Positions 33,439 through 45,304 of a stretch of DNA of 64,000 nt are shown here, piece after piece. How positions within the stretch are numbered: the first letter of the stretch is position 1; every line of letters begins with the position of its first letter. The notes under the pieces were generated by a model. The model did no database searches, was not told the origin of the DNA, and saw only the letters and a program-made list of their open reading frames with translations. The position numbers and the translations under genes were made by a program. The DNA comes from Madurella fahalii (taxonomy: Eukaryota; Ascomycota; Sordariomycetes; Sordariales), in contig CM056875.1 in assembly GCA_029876055.1 (NCBI GenBank), positions 3,745,001 to 3,809,000 of the forward strand. The letters run 5' to 3'.

Positions 33439-34981
33439 GGTGACGTCTATAGTCTGGGGGACCAACGGATAGAAAAGGCCCGAGCGATCCTAGGGCCAGC
33501 ACTTCAACTGTCAGCGGGGTCGAGCTAAGCGGTGTCAAGCGGGCCGCAGGCGGCAACGACGTCGCGCACGAGGCGTTTGTTGTGCGATGACGGGTGACTG
33601 ACGGGGAGGATGTGGACCTACCTTTCGCGCACGACCGACCCGGAAGCCGCGAAAAAGAAAACCTTTCCGGGCACAAACGTCGGCGACAGGGAGCCGGATG
33701 GAGATTTATTCGCAGAGAAGCACGTTAGTCGGCGGCGTAACTGCACTCATGGGCAGAGATAACCGCAGGTTCTGCAGGGGGAAAAAAAGCAGCGGTTCTC
33801 GCCGAGGAGGGCGATTTCGATTTCAACGGGGCCACGGTGGAGTGGGATTGGAGATCGGGATGGTGCTAAGAGAAAAATATTGCGGCCGGTTGAGGCGGTT
33901 GGGGAATGGGTGGGTGGCCCGTGCAGCCTCCAGTTAGCGGCTACACGTGTCGTCGCTCTGGCGCGTGGCCGGGCGCGGGGAGAGGCAGAGACCGCCCAAT
34001 CACAGGCGAGCGACAAGCTTGGGAAGGGAAAAAGTGATATCGGGCGATAGCAAAGCAGGGCTGACCATTGCCAAAGCACCTAGAGGTGCCAGCGGTTGTC
34101 TAGCTGCAGGACGCCCCAAGAAGTTGCAGGCAGAAATTTGCTGCGCGTGCGAACGGCTGTTAGTCATAGAGAGAACTCCGCTGTAGACGCGGGAGCTCGT
34201 TGCGGGGGACCGCCAGGGCAAGCCGGGAGCCCGCTGGCCTCCACTACTTGGGCCGTCCCGGCAGCGGGCGGGCCGGCGGTGTCCTCGGCTCGGCCTGATC
34301 ACTTGACGGCTTCAACAAGATACCGAGTTATGCGCATGGAGGCACATTGCCCATCCCATAGACCCTCGGGAAACATGCATCTGCTGGAACCTTGAGTTAT
34401 AGATCTAACATTACCCGCTTAATATGGTAAACCCATGAGCTTTGTGCTTTCCCCAGCTTTTCCCTGCGAGCGATTGCGGTGGGGGGGTTTACACTGAACG
34501 GGGAAGAAGCAGCTGAGACTTGATTGGTCGCATGCAGAACGTGCCCAATGCACCCCCTTCACTGTTAGTCAGCAGGTTTCCAAAACCCGCGATGAGCCGA
34601 TGGGCCATCAACTTCGACATTCATCACCGACCGAGACAAACGCAGATTCCGCTTCCCGAACTCCGCACAACTGTCTAAAGCAACCACCCGGTAATCGCCC
34701 GGTATCCGACAACTGGGCCGGACGAAATTGTCCACCAAGAGTGAGCGAGACCAACAAAGAAGGAAGCCTCGCCCAACCAACCGGAGTTTTGGTCAAAGTT
34801 ATTCGGGCAATACGGTACAGTCGCCGCCGCCCGTTTCCAAGCCTTCTCTTCCATCCTGTATCTCGTCCCAGCCCCGGGACAACAGTGGCCCGAACCGGCC
34901 GCGATCCGTGAGCGCTGCCCTGGAATCGCCGTCTCGCCCGGCAAGGCCAGCCCAACCTCGTCATACGAACGCCGGTTCACA
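33439..34981. other. Intergenic divergent region, EDC4 / small membrane protein
   Basis: 1.5 kb between two outward-facing starts. Open frames here are short and unconvincing. TTAGTC-type and CCACC stretches occur, but no clear element. Confidence 0.45.
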
Positions 34982-35538
34982 ATGTTTTGTCTTCGCAGGT
35001 GGGTAGTCCTTCTCCCCGGTGCTGACATCTTTCGTGACTGGTAGAGGCTGACCTATGCTGTTGTTGTGGCTGTTGCAGTTGGCTTCCCCTCCTCTTCATA
35101 CCGACAAACGCATCGCCAGCCTTCATCTTCCTCTTCTTCGTCTGCACGTACTTTTTGAACCGGCCCTGCTTCTACTGCTCAGTCCTCCTCCTCATCCTTT
35201 TCCTGACGTCCTGCAACTGGGCCGACAGGTGCTTCTTCGACTTTGGAAGCAGCTGGTTCGAGTCGCGGCCAGCGGGGAGCTATGTATGGCTACCCGTCCC
35301 TGCGTGGGAGGGAACTAAGGCGACCAACCTTAGCGCGGCCGAGGACCCCGACGCCACGGTACCGGCCGTCGTGGCCGAGATGGTGAATACAACTGCGGGG
35401 GCGTTGGCCGCGGCAGCCACAGAACAGATTGCGCGAGCAAGGGTTGAGTGGACGGGGCTCGGTCTGGAATGGCTGCGCAGTATTCTCGGCCGAAGGGAAT
35501 GGCGGATCGATTGCTTGGATCTCTACATTCGTCTATAG
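34982..35538 (+). CDS. Small predicted membrane protein (158 aa), unknown function
   Basis: I do not recognise a named family. Exon 1 is only 17 bases (34982-34998, MFCLR). The intron 34999-35078 (GTGGGT donor, CTGAC branch at 35048, TTGCAG acceptor) joins it to exon 2 (35079-35538). The spliced start MFCLRSWLPLLFIPTN continues into two hydrophobic segments, about residues 17-32 (SPAFIFLFFVCTYFL) and 34-48 (CFYCSVLLLILFLTS). Then come a Cys/Phe/Trp-rich stretch (CNWADRCFFDFGSSWF) and an Ala-rich amphipathic region. The protein ends SILGRREWRIDCLDLYIRL-like. The open frame of exon 2 lacks a natural ATG of its own, which is why the short first exon matters. The pattern of splice signals plus two hydrophobic helices supports a real gene; the call is moderate. 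Confidence 0.6.
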
Positions 35539-38254
35539 TACATACAAGGATTGGCTCTGTTTGTGCTGGGTATTTTACTAGAAGTGACTTCGCCTAATGG
35601 TGGGAACCGCGGTTTGGATCGTGGCATGTGTAGGTAGGAGTGCAATATGCATCGTTGCGGCGTTTTGGGCGGTGGATAAGCATGACTGTCTCGTTATTTT
35701 GCCTTCTACAAGAACGGGGCACATCGTAGGTATGAGAGACAGGCCTGGAATCCTGGAATACGTCAGTCGTGCGCGAAGGAGTCGATGCCCAGGCAGCAGG
35801 CTTGCATTGGCTGAACCCGAACCCAGAACCCCCAGGTCGTCTCGTTTTAAAATTCAATCAAACTGCAAACAATGATGCGGTCTTAGATATGTCCATGCTC
35901 ATGACATTTGGACGATTTTACCTTGCAATGTTACAATGTAAAAGTCGGGTCCAGTGTGAACTCAGGTCGGTGGCCCGCGTCTGGATGTTCCGAGATCGAC
36001 ATTCCGGATCTGAGTGGGGGTGTGCCCCCATACGCACCCTGTGCCTTCACTGGTTGGAGCTGTGGGGTGGTGCTGTGGAACCCTGAAACCGATGAAGAGC
36101 AGAGTGCCAACCGATGAACCTGATTTTTAAAACAACGATAAAGTGCATCGCGTGATGAGACGTTCTTCAGCGTTCTAGAACTTCTTGGTGCTTCTGGGAT
36201 CAAGGAACAGTGAAGTGAGATGGCAGGCATCGAGTAGCACCTTTTCTGCAACATGCCGGCCTTTTTAGGCACGCGAATCACCCTTCCCGAGGTCTGCGTA
36301 GCGGTAATGGAACCGGCACAGCCTGTTGAACCCGTGAGATCGGCCGGCGGTGAACTGGGCTGTACAGGAGTGTGCAGTAAGGTAGGACATACCTACACCG
36401 CCTACCTTACCCGACGGTGGAAGTTTTCGGAATTGCAGAATTCTGGGCTGAATACTTTTGTTGCAATGATTCCTGCGGTGTTGTGCAGCGTTTCCATTGC
36501 TGACAGCTGCAGCCTTCGGCACTCCAGAGCCGTGCGGCACTGCAGCATCTTGAGCCCGAACCTGGATCGGGGTATGTACCACAGTACGCAAGCGTGCAGA
36601 ACATCCGTGCCGTGCGTAGGTGAGGTATCAAGGTTTAGTACAGAAACTGTAGCCTTAGCCCAGGTTCTCCTGGCGAAAATCGCCCTGAAGCTCCAGATGC
36701 TTGGGACTGATGTCTGCCGCTGCTCCATCCTTAGGGCGGGACATTCCCTCTTTTAGTTATCCCTTTTAAGTGTGGTTTTCATTTTTACTGTTTGATCTCC
36801 CCTCTCTCCTTTTTTATTTTTAAACTTTTTTATTTTATTTTTATTTTATTTTATTCTAATTTTCTGCGGGGTCCCAAGATCAAGGTTCCTAGCTTGGCAC
36901 CTCAGCCCCGCCTCGCGACCCGGGCTACATATGGTATGACGACAGCGCTGGATCCCTTAAAAGTCAAAAAAGCCGCCCCACACACCTGGGTAGGTATGTA
37001 CCTGGGGTTCACGACTTTCAGCCGGAAGCCTTCACCGCACAAAGAATTCCACTGCAGGACGCCACCGTCAGCATCGCGGCAGCGGCAGCAGTAGCAGCAG
37101 CAGGTTTTCTCTCTATTCCTTGGAGTTCTAGAAGCGCAACTGCTGAGGTCGCTTTACTCGTCCCCCATTTTGGGTGGTAGGTACTTTGGGTGTGTGGTAT
37201 GCGAGCAGTTACTACACTGTGAGGTCACTGTGGTTCTAGCCTTCCCTTACGTCAGGTTGCGCCATGTGCCATTTTGGGACTGCAGATCGCTCCCATCCTC
37301 AGGCCTCTGGCGAATCCGCTCCCCTGCGCATCCTGACTTTCAAACCTCGCATATCTCCCCCTATTTTCCCCTTCTTTCCTAGCCACTCAGGCTTTCCAGC
37401 ATGTGTCCTGTCTCGCTTTTCAGTGGTCATTTTTGCCGTGATTCCCGCTCACACCCACCCCTCCAGACGGCGCACCAACCCCGCCGACAAAAACCCTTTC
37501 AACCCGCCCTTTCTTCACTGCGAAACGCCTCTGTCCAATCGCCGCCGTTTCTGATTGTCGCCAACCGGTCCCCGACTCGACAAAACCTTAAACCCCCCAG
37601 TCACAACCAGGTCTCTTTTCCACACTTTATCTTCCTTTTCCCGATCCCTTGCGCTCTGCCCAGCCCGAGACCTATCGTTCGGAGCGACGACTCGAGCAGC
37701 AGGTAAACCACCCGAGCGGTTGGGTTGACTGTTAAGGCCGAACAGCGTCACGGACGAAAGGGGCGCTCGCTTGCCCCACCCGGAGTTGCGCAGGGGACTC
37801 CACAGGAGGGGACTCCACAGGTCGCGAGTCTGGTGTCGTTTCAAGCCTTCCAAGACTCGAGTCTCAGAAACACGGTCAGAAGCAGAAGCCGGCCGTGTGT
37901 GCGAAGGTGCCCAGCCAACGTATTCTTGTTCCTCCGGCCACCGATCCCGGTTAGCCTGATCTACATCGAGTCTTGGCCCTTGCGCGCGGTCGCCTCTGGC
38001 TGAGGGTACCTTTTCCTCCTGCGACAACCTTTGCAGATCCGATTGCCCAAGAGCGCCCTGGACAGGAACCGGAATAGCTTGTGGTCCTCCTAGCATTCCC
38101 TCGTCGAATCACGTGAGCCACCGAACTGAAGATGGCGGTCCTATGACGATATTTGCGGTGACCAGTTCCTCCTCGATGATCATAGGGCAAATAAGGAAGC
38201 ATCACTGTTGAGGGTTTGCTGTATTCTCGTCTCTAACCCTGCCAAGTCGCAGCC
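35539..38254. other. 2.7-kb upstream region of the tyrosine phosphatase gene
   Basis: No supported gene. AT-rich polypyrimidine DNA (TTTTATT units) at 36800-36860. From about 37300 to 37700 the + strand is strongly CT-rich, as in fungal promoters and 5' leaders. Several upstream ATGs before 38255 may act as uORFs if transcribed. Confidence 0.45.
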
Positions 38255-41200
38255 ATGGTGCCCCCGGAGCACAAGATCAACGACCGGGCTTCTTACAGCT
38301 TCACCATGAAGACATCACCAAGCCTAGGCGCGGCCGCCGCTGCTCAAGGCCTTACTCACTCACGCTCTAATTCCCAATCGTACCTCTCCTACAAACCGAC
38401 GACTTCCCCAATGTCTTCCCCGCGAGCGCCATACTCGGTTGGTCAGCCTAACCCCCCCAAGCTGTCTCCGGGAACGGCTCGAGGCGCTGCACAAGATAGC
38501 CGGCCACCCAGTCCCAACTATTTCGGCCTCACCATCGACCATACGGTAGACCCGCGGGATTCGTCGCTGCTGCCGCGCGAGAACTGGAGCTCGCCCTCTT
38601 CGTCAGTGAAGTCGTTTGCTGCGGCAATACCTAAGCAGCTTCCACTCGATGCGAACCCTGAATTCGAGGCCTTCCGGAAGCAGGTGGATGCAAACCGGGG
38701 AAGGTCGGCCTTTAGTCTATCGGCTTCTTACTTCAATTTCGCTACCGGCGCCTCCCAAGCGCCCTCGGCATCGACGCCTTTTGCTCTGCAACGGCCGCGC
38801 CCTCCGAGATGGCACGCGCAAGCAAGCGAAGGGCCGGATGCACCGTCGCCGCGGCCATCGCGCCTTGGTGCCGGGTCTTACCGGCCAGGCGAGATGCCTG
38901 GCAGCAAGGCCGACGCAGACGTCGATAGCTTGCTAGAAGACTCTGCTTATGTGTCTGCCGATTCCAAGCGCAGTTCCGGCGTATCTCTCAACCCGCCAGT
39001 TCCTCTCAGCATGAGTAGGCATGAGACTCTGCCACAGCCGCAGTCCCCCTTCCCCGCCCTTGAACGTGAGGGAACGGACGTAGCAATTAATCGAGCGGAT
39101 GCCGGCCGGCAGTCACGGCAGTCGCCGGCGCTGAGCTCGACTGAGTCGTCGTTATCCGAACCGCTCAAGCGAACGGGAGGGACCACGATGCCCAGGCCAC
39201 AGACCCCCGGAATCGGCGGCCCCGCCATGATCTCACCAGCCGAGTTAAAAGACCTACTGGAGAAAGATAAGGGTGCCGGCGTCTTGCTCCTGGATCTCAG
39301 AGTCTCGCCGCAATTTACACAGGCCAGGGTTCGAGGCGCGCTAAACCTGTGTATCCCAACAACGCTACTGAAGCGGGCGACCTTCAACTTGCAGAAGCTC
39401 CAGCAAACATTCCAGGCGGATCAAGACCAAGAAAAATTTTCCCACTGGCGAGAGGCCAAGCATCTCGTCGCATACGACGCCTCGTCCTCCGACAAGCGCG
39501 ACGCGGTCTCGGCCTTGAACATGATCAAGAAGTTTACAAACGAGGGCTATTCAGGCTCCACTAGCATACTCCGCGGGGGTTTCAACGCCTTTGCGACGGC
39601 ATTCCCAGATCTGGTTGACCGTTCTACCGGCACCTCTTCACCGGGTCTATCGCTCGGTCCCGGTTCCGCTCCCGGGGGGCCACGGTCCAACGTGGCCCCA
39701 GTAATCGGTGGCGTTCTTTTGCCCAGCGCTGCCGATAATCTCAACCCTTTCTTCAACAATATCCGCCAAAACCAGGATTTGGTTGATGGTGTTGGGCAGA
39801 TGGAGATTGGCGTGCCTTCAGGCCTCGCCCAGGAGAGCTTGCCCCGTTGGCTTCGAGAGGCAGCCAGCGCCAGCGACCATGGCAAACGGGTCTCGGATAA
39901 CTTCCTGCGCATTGAGCTCATGGAACAGTCGCGCATGCGGGAGGCATATTCCGTCTTCAAGTCGTCCGATGTCTCGAAGACGACGCAGGAGGAAGCTAGG
40001 GTGCAGCTGTCTGGTATTGAAAAAGGCGGCAAGAACAGGTACAAGGACATCTTGCCGTTTGAACATGCACGAGTGAGGCTTCTCGGACGCCCCGACGGCG
40101 CCTGTGACTACGTGAATGCGAGCCACATCCAGGCCAATCGAAGCCATAAGCGGTATATTGCTAGTCAAGGTCCTCTGCCGGCTACATTCGAGGTATGGAC
40201 CCACACCAATAGCCTTTTTTAGACGGCCCCTTAGTGTTTACCGCCGAGCAAGGACTGACTTGCGTCTTGCAGGACTTTTGGTCTGTAGTATGGGACCACG
40301 ATGTTCGCGTCATCGTCATGTTGACGGCCGAGTCCGAGGGTGGGCAGCTGAAATGCCACCCGTACTGGAGGGGTAAGGATTTCGGCTCTATCAGGCTTCG
40401 GGTATTATCTGAGAAGAAGGTTTCGCTGGATATCGACAAGCGCCCGGCTCACCCGAATGGTGGTTCCGGAGGAGCTGATGGATCCTCGACGAGCGCGACG
40501 CAGAGTCCTCCATCGGACGCCTGCTTGCCCGACGGACCCCGCCGGCGTGCCAACACAACCACCACATTTGAGTCAGGCACACAGGGCGCCGCCCAATTCA
40601 ACTTCAACTCGCAGGCTGCCGGGCCCGCGGAGCCGCCGCATGTCATCATCCGAAAGTTTGCCCTCAGTCACGCTGCCCACCCATTTTCTCCGATCCGCGA
40701 GATCACCCAGCTTCACTACCCCTCGTGGCCCGATTTTGGTACCCCCGCTCAGCCGAGCCATCTTCTTGCCCTAGTCGAGCTCGCCAACGTCATGCAACGC
40801 GCCGCACTCCCGATCGACGTACCGGGGACGCTTGCCTCGGCAACCGCATCGCAGCAGAATGGCGATGCCGGCGGAGTACCTGCTGCGTCTGGCCATCGCA
40901 GCTTTGACATGGGGCTTGACAGCATGCCCCTGAGTGGGTTCGACAAGCCCGAGTCGAACAAACACGTCAGGCCCATGCTGGTGCACTGCTCCGCCGGATG
41001 CGGCCGCACGGGCACGTTTTGCACCGTTGACAGCGTGATCGACATGCTCAAGCGTCAGAGACAGCATGCACTGAACAAGCACAGCAAGGGCACCGATAGC
41101 CAGGCGCGGGGAGGCAATCAGAAGACGGGCGGATTGGCCGGTGGGGCCGCTCAACGGCCGTCGTCGGACCGCGACTCGGACGGGGATGTCGCTATGGATG

Positions 41201-41478
41201 ACGAGTCCAGCAGAGCCATTGCCCGGCACGACGAGCATGCGCAGAGGGATGATCACTCGGGTATCGACGTCAACTGGCTGGACGACGACGGCATCGACCT
41301 CATTGCGCAAACGGTCGAGGACTTCCGCTGCCAGAGGCTGAGCATGGTCCAGAGCCTACGGCAGTTTGTGCTCTGCTACGAGACGATTCTCGAGTGGGTC
41401 CGCCGCATCCAGGACTCCAGCGGCGGGGGCGGACTCGATCCTAGAGGGAGGGGCAGGAGCGGGAGTTTGGCTTTTTGA
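38255..41478 (+). CDS. Protein tyrosine phosphatase with N-terminal rhodanese domain
   Basis: Pyp1/2-type MAP-kinase phosphatase candidate acting in the cytoplasm or nucleus. Exons 38255-40192 and 40273-41478 give 1047 aa; the intron (GTATGG donor, GACTTGCGTCTTGCAG end) splits TFE/DFWSVVW. Residues 1-320 are Ser/Pro-rich. A rhodanese/CDC25-like domain (about 325-452) has VLLLDLRVSPQF and HLVAYDASSSDKRD, where the catalytic Cys is absent. It is therefore probably a docking module, as in MAPK phosphatases. The PTP domain (about 560-1030) contains RYIASQGPLPATF, WPD loop SWPDFGTP (Trp798-Asp800) and signature VHCSAGCGRTG with Cys885. All catalytic parts are present. Two low-complexity insertions interrupt it: one of about 60 residues after DIDKRPAH and one of about 70 after the signature. 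The ATG at 38306 (MKTSPSLG) is an alternative start. Confidence 0.88.
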
Positions 41479-41558
41479 AGAGGGGCCGCGAGGACGACGC
41501 TGCGTGGTGAGCACAAGGGACAGGTAAAAACGATCAACACCGGGCTTTTTTTTTTCTT

Positions 41559-41580
41559 GGGGGGGGGGGGGGGGGGGGGG
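41559..41580 (+). repeat. 22-base G homopolymer
   Basis: Uninterrupted G run, about 80 bases after the phosphatase stop, preceded by a T run and followed by TCTG repeats. It may mark the 3' UTR or terminator zone and is error-prone in assemblies. Confidence 0.95.
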
Positions 41581-41676
41581 TCTCACTGTCTGTCTATCTG
41601 TCTAGCTTGTCCATTCCGCAATCTGTAAGAGTGGGGATTGCGCTACACGTGGGAGTTTGGCGTTGATGTATGAGTC

Positions 41677-41697
41677 TTTTTTTTTTTTTTTTTTTTT
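41677..41697 (+). repeat. 21-base T homopolymer
   Basis: Uninterrupted T run in the convergent intergenic region. Confidence 0.95.
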
Positions 41698-41978
41698 CAA
41701 TCCGCGCTTTGGGTACGGCATATGTTGAAGCAACGCTATGTTTGTGCGGGGAGGGGGGAAATTCCTGGGACATAACTGGGCATGCATGCGTTGGAGGAGG
41801 GAGGGCACCTCAAGAGGCTTGCATGAGCTAGGCGTTACGGTGGTTTGGTTGAACGTTTCGCTCCCAAACATGGTACATAGGGGGCCACGAGTGTGGGGCA
41901 GCAAGGGTGGAAATAGAGTCATCGTTGCCGTATCAAGTTGGAAACCTCGACGAAAGTTGGCTAGGGGGGGCGGGGGTG

Positions 41979-41981
<3 letters not shown>

Positions 41982-42012
<31 letters not shown>
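41982..42012 (+). repeat. (TG)n dinucleotide microsatellite
   Basis: About 15 perfect TG units. On the minus strand this is (CA)n, within or near the rpt6 3' region. Confidence 0.95.
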
Positions 42013-42014
<2 letters not shown>

Positions 42015-42359
42015 TACGGTGTTCAAACGTGGAGCGATATAAACTACGTTTTGGCAACCACGGCCAGACAGACAAAGAAAACAATAGGAATAGTGAGAAC
42101 GGCGGTGCAGCGAATAGAGAGCTCATGGATATTTGTCTGGCCGATCGTCTGGTTTTACTGTTTATTACCCCCCTCTCCCCTTGCGTTCCCCCTGTTTTGT
42201 ACAATACATGTCATGACATGACACAGGGATCATTCTCTCATGGCCCCGTCTTGCGTAATCTCTTAAGTTTTTCCTCCTATGCTAAGGGCTCAACAGTTAC
42301 TGATCGAGCCAAAAACCCGCCGTCTGATTCTCCACGCCCGCCGCACCTCCGCCACCCAA

Positions 42360-43619
42360 CTAGCGCCAGACCTTGGCAAGCGACACCTCCTTGTCGTCGT
42401 GCTTGTTCAGAATCTTGGCCGTGGCAAGCTCAAAGTCCTCCTGGGTAACGTGCACGCGCCTCTCGCGCAGGGCGTACATGCCGGCCTCGGTGCACACGCC
42501 CTTGAGCTCGGCGCCCGAGCAGCCGTTCATCTTCTCGGCAATCTTGGTCAGGTTGATGCCGCGCGTCAGGTTCATCTTGCGGCTGTGGATGCGGAGGATG
42601 TCGGCGCGCGCCTCGACGCTCGGCGGGGGAACTCGATCTTTCGGTCGATGCGGCCGGGCCGGAGGAGAGCCGGGTCCAGGATGTCCAACCGGTTCGTCGC
42701 CATGATGACCTTGATGTTCTTGGTGGGCTCGAAGCCGTCGAGCTGGTTGAGCAGCTCCAGCATGGTGCGCTGCACCTCGGAATCGCCGCCCGAGGACCCT
42801 TCGACGCGCGACGAGCCGATGGAGTCAATCTCGTCCATGAAGATGATGCTGGGCGCGTGCTCCCGCGCCATGACGAATAGCTCGCGCACCATGCGGCTGC
42901 CCTCGCCGATGTATTTCTGCACCAATTCCGAGCCCGACACGCGGATGAACTTGCAGTCGGTGTGATGCGCCACGGCCCGCGCCAGTAATGTCTTGCCGGT
43001 GCCGGGGGGCCCGTAGAGCAGCACACCCTTTGGCTGGGCGATCCCGAGCGACTCGAAAAGCTCAGGGTGCTTGAGGCCCAGCTCGATGACCTCCTTGATC
43101 TCCTTGATCTGCTGGTCTAGACCACCGATCATGTCGTAGGTGCTGTCGGGGACTTTCTCGACCATCATGAGCGAGACGAGCGGGTCGACTGACGAAGGAA
43201 GGATCTTTTCGAGTTTATACGAGTCCGACAAGAGAGTTACGCGCTTGCCAACTGTGAGTTTGGAGACATCGACGGAGTCGGCAACGTCGACAACTGCGCA
43301 CATGCAGCAGGTCAGCGATCTGAGGACGGGCCCGCGACAGCGCGGCGCGAGATACAGAGAGGGGGATGCTGGCCCCATCCTTACCATATTTCCCTTCGGG
43401 ATGTACCTTGACGAGGACTTTCTTAGTACTCATCACCTTGACCACCTCGCCCACGTACGAGCCCGGCTGCTGAAGCAGGCCCAGTTCTTCCCTGAGCAAC
43501 CGTACCCGTGAGTTGTAGTCATTGCGCTGGGCCTCGAGACGCCGTAGGACTGCTTGGCCCTTCAGGATCTCGAGCTGCATCGCCTCGATCTTGTTGTGGT
43601 AGTAGTTGTCGAGCGCCAT
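42360..43619 (-). CDS. rpt6: 26S proteasome regulatory ATPase Rpt6 (one-base frameshift)
   Basis: AAA+ subunit of the 19S base that unfolds substrates for the 20S core. Exons are 43619-43385 and 43293-42360; the intron has donor GTAAGG and acceptor GCGCAG. With one base restored the length is 389 aa, the usual Rpt6 size. Start MALDNYYHNK leads into a coiled coil and the OB segment (GSYVGEVVKVMSTKKVLVKV). Next is YDMIGGLDQQIKEIKEVIEL, then Walker A YGPPGTGKT and Walker B SIIFMDEIDSIG. Sensor MATNRLDILDPALLRPGR follows, and the C-terminal helices end LNKHDDKEVSLAKVW. In DRKIEFP the minus strand has five C where six are needed (42625-42629), so the frame breaks into RRASRRAP. The expected continuation (PPSVEARADILRIHSRKM) is present one frame over. 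Because Rpt6 is essential and all else is intact, a sequence error is the likely cause. Confidence 0.93.
42625..42629 (-). other. Frameshift in a homopolymer of rpt6
   Basis: GGGGG on the + strand. One more base restores IEFPPPSVEARAD and joins the two conserved halves of the gene. Confidence 0.85.
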
Positions 43620-45304
43620 GGTGACGGCGTCGCTCGGGGCGATCAAGGGCGGGTCCCTAGAATAACTGCCTGCTCGTAGCGATCAAAAGCCGACCGTGTT
43701 TGCCGAAGAAGGGTCAATGGACGCTGCGGAATCGAAAGGCAGCGGTCGGGGGGTCGATGTCGGGTTTTGCAGGTTCGTTGAATTTGATGCTGGGGGGCGG
43801 GATGCGGGCTGAAGGTCCCCGAAGGCAGCTCAGGTCGACGCAATGCCTCTGGCCGCCAACGCCTTACGCCAAGCCCGCCGCAGGCTGCTGGGCTGGCCCC
43901 ACGCTGTGTGTGCACGTGACCTGGATTTATCTGGAATGTCACCCGCCAAGGAGAGCATTCCTGTCCTGCATCTTCTGATGACCAAATGAACAGCCAAATA
44001 AACCCGTTGAGTGCGAAGCAAGAGAGCAATGAAAGTTCCGAACGCTCCCGAACTACGCGCCCATTTGTCCCCGGTCAGTGCCCGACGATACGTCCAGCGG
44101 AAGAGATGGTGTAGATCCCAGCCGTGCAAGTTTCCTTGGTTTCTTGTGGCAGCGCGTACGGTACCCCCAAGACGTGGGGGCCTTCGGCTCTTGCAGCGCA
44201 TGCAGCATGCCGCATCGCGACACACAGCTTGGTTGTATCGGCATTTCATCTCGCGCAATCGGAGGGGACATGGAACATCATTCTCGCGCTGGGCACCAGT
44301 GTCGAGGGCATGAAAGCAGGGCATGCTGGGGCACCTAAGGTCCCTTAAGTAAGGAATATCCCAGGCAGTGTTACTGACATGAGCCGGCCAAGCCAAACCT
44401 CCAAGTCACGGATTCGAAAACCACAGAGAACCGCGACTTTGAGACTGTGGTTTGTCCTAGGCCTTTGCAGCCCTCGGGAGAATGGTTGGTCTAGAATAAA
44501 GTCGGAAGCCTGGACATTACACCCGTCCACTGCGGCGCGTCCCGGGTTTCCTTGTTTTGTCGGTACTGTAGTCAGGCGGGCCAGTTGTGATCCTGCTGGT
44601 GACGCCGCATGCTGACCCACCCTCACCAAGACGAACCCCATCCCACTGTCTCGCAATGCGGTGCAGCTACTGAGGCTTGGCGTCATTTGTCTCGGCCTGC
44701 CACTGAGATGCTTCTTAAAAGATGGCACTTGCCGTTTCACAACATCAACGCCACCAACTCCTACGGCGTTTGTCCTTTTGTTGCAGTGGCATTCGCATCT
44801 TGACGCCGCACGCCGTGCTATTCCTTTCCCTCGGAAAAAGGCCTTGGAAAAAGGATCCTATGTCTCTGGGTCCAGTGGCCATTTCTGTGTTCCAGGTTCA
44901 TCCTCCCCCCGAGTGAGCCGTGCTGGTCTTTCAGGACCTCCCCCCAACCTCCACGCCAGTGCTCACGCGCTCTGGATAGCGGCAATCCCAGTTTCCGTCG
45001 CTTCCAGGATTAAACACCACCTCCTACTACTCTCCCTTGTATTAGGAGAAGCTGTCTGCGAACTGACGTTGCCTACGATATTTTTGCATCTGCCATGCTA
45101 GCCGCGGCTTACTGCAGCCGATCCAACACTGCGTTGAACGTTGATAGCTCCGGCCCCCGGTCTTGACAGTCCGAGCACGCTCTGGGACTCATCACACCAC
45201 GCCAAACCACAGCAATACCCGACGCCAGCAGGGAAAAGCGGGCGGTGACAAATCTGCGTTGTTAGAGCCTTCCTTCTTACATCGCCCAGAAAATCCCCAT
45301 CGGC
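43620..45304. other. 1.7-kb intergenic divergent region
   Basis: Lies between the starts of rpt6 (-) and the antiporter (+). Short open frames only; no repeat or gene recognised. Confidence 0.45.

Larger units (their letters stand above)
41479..42359. other. Intergenic with homopolymers, convergent 3' ends
   Basis: Between the phosphatase and rpt6 stops. It contains a 22-base G run, a 21-base T run and a (TG)n microsatellite, listed separately. No gene. Confidence 0.5.

Noticed and set aside
44661..45101. 146-codon plus-strand open frame before the antiporter
   Set aside because: Leu/Ser/Arg-rich chance frame in promoter DNA; no splice-linked partner.
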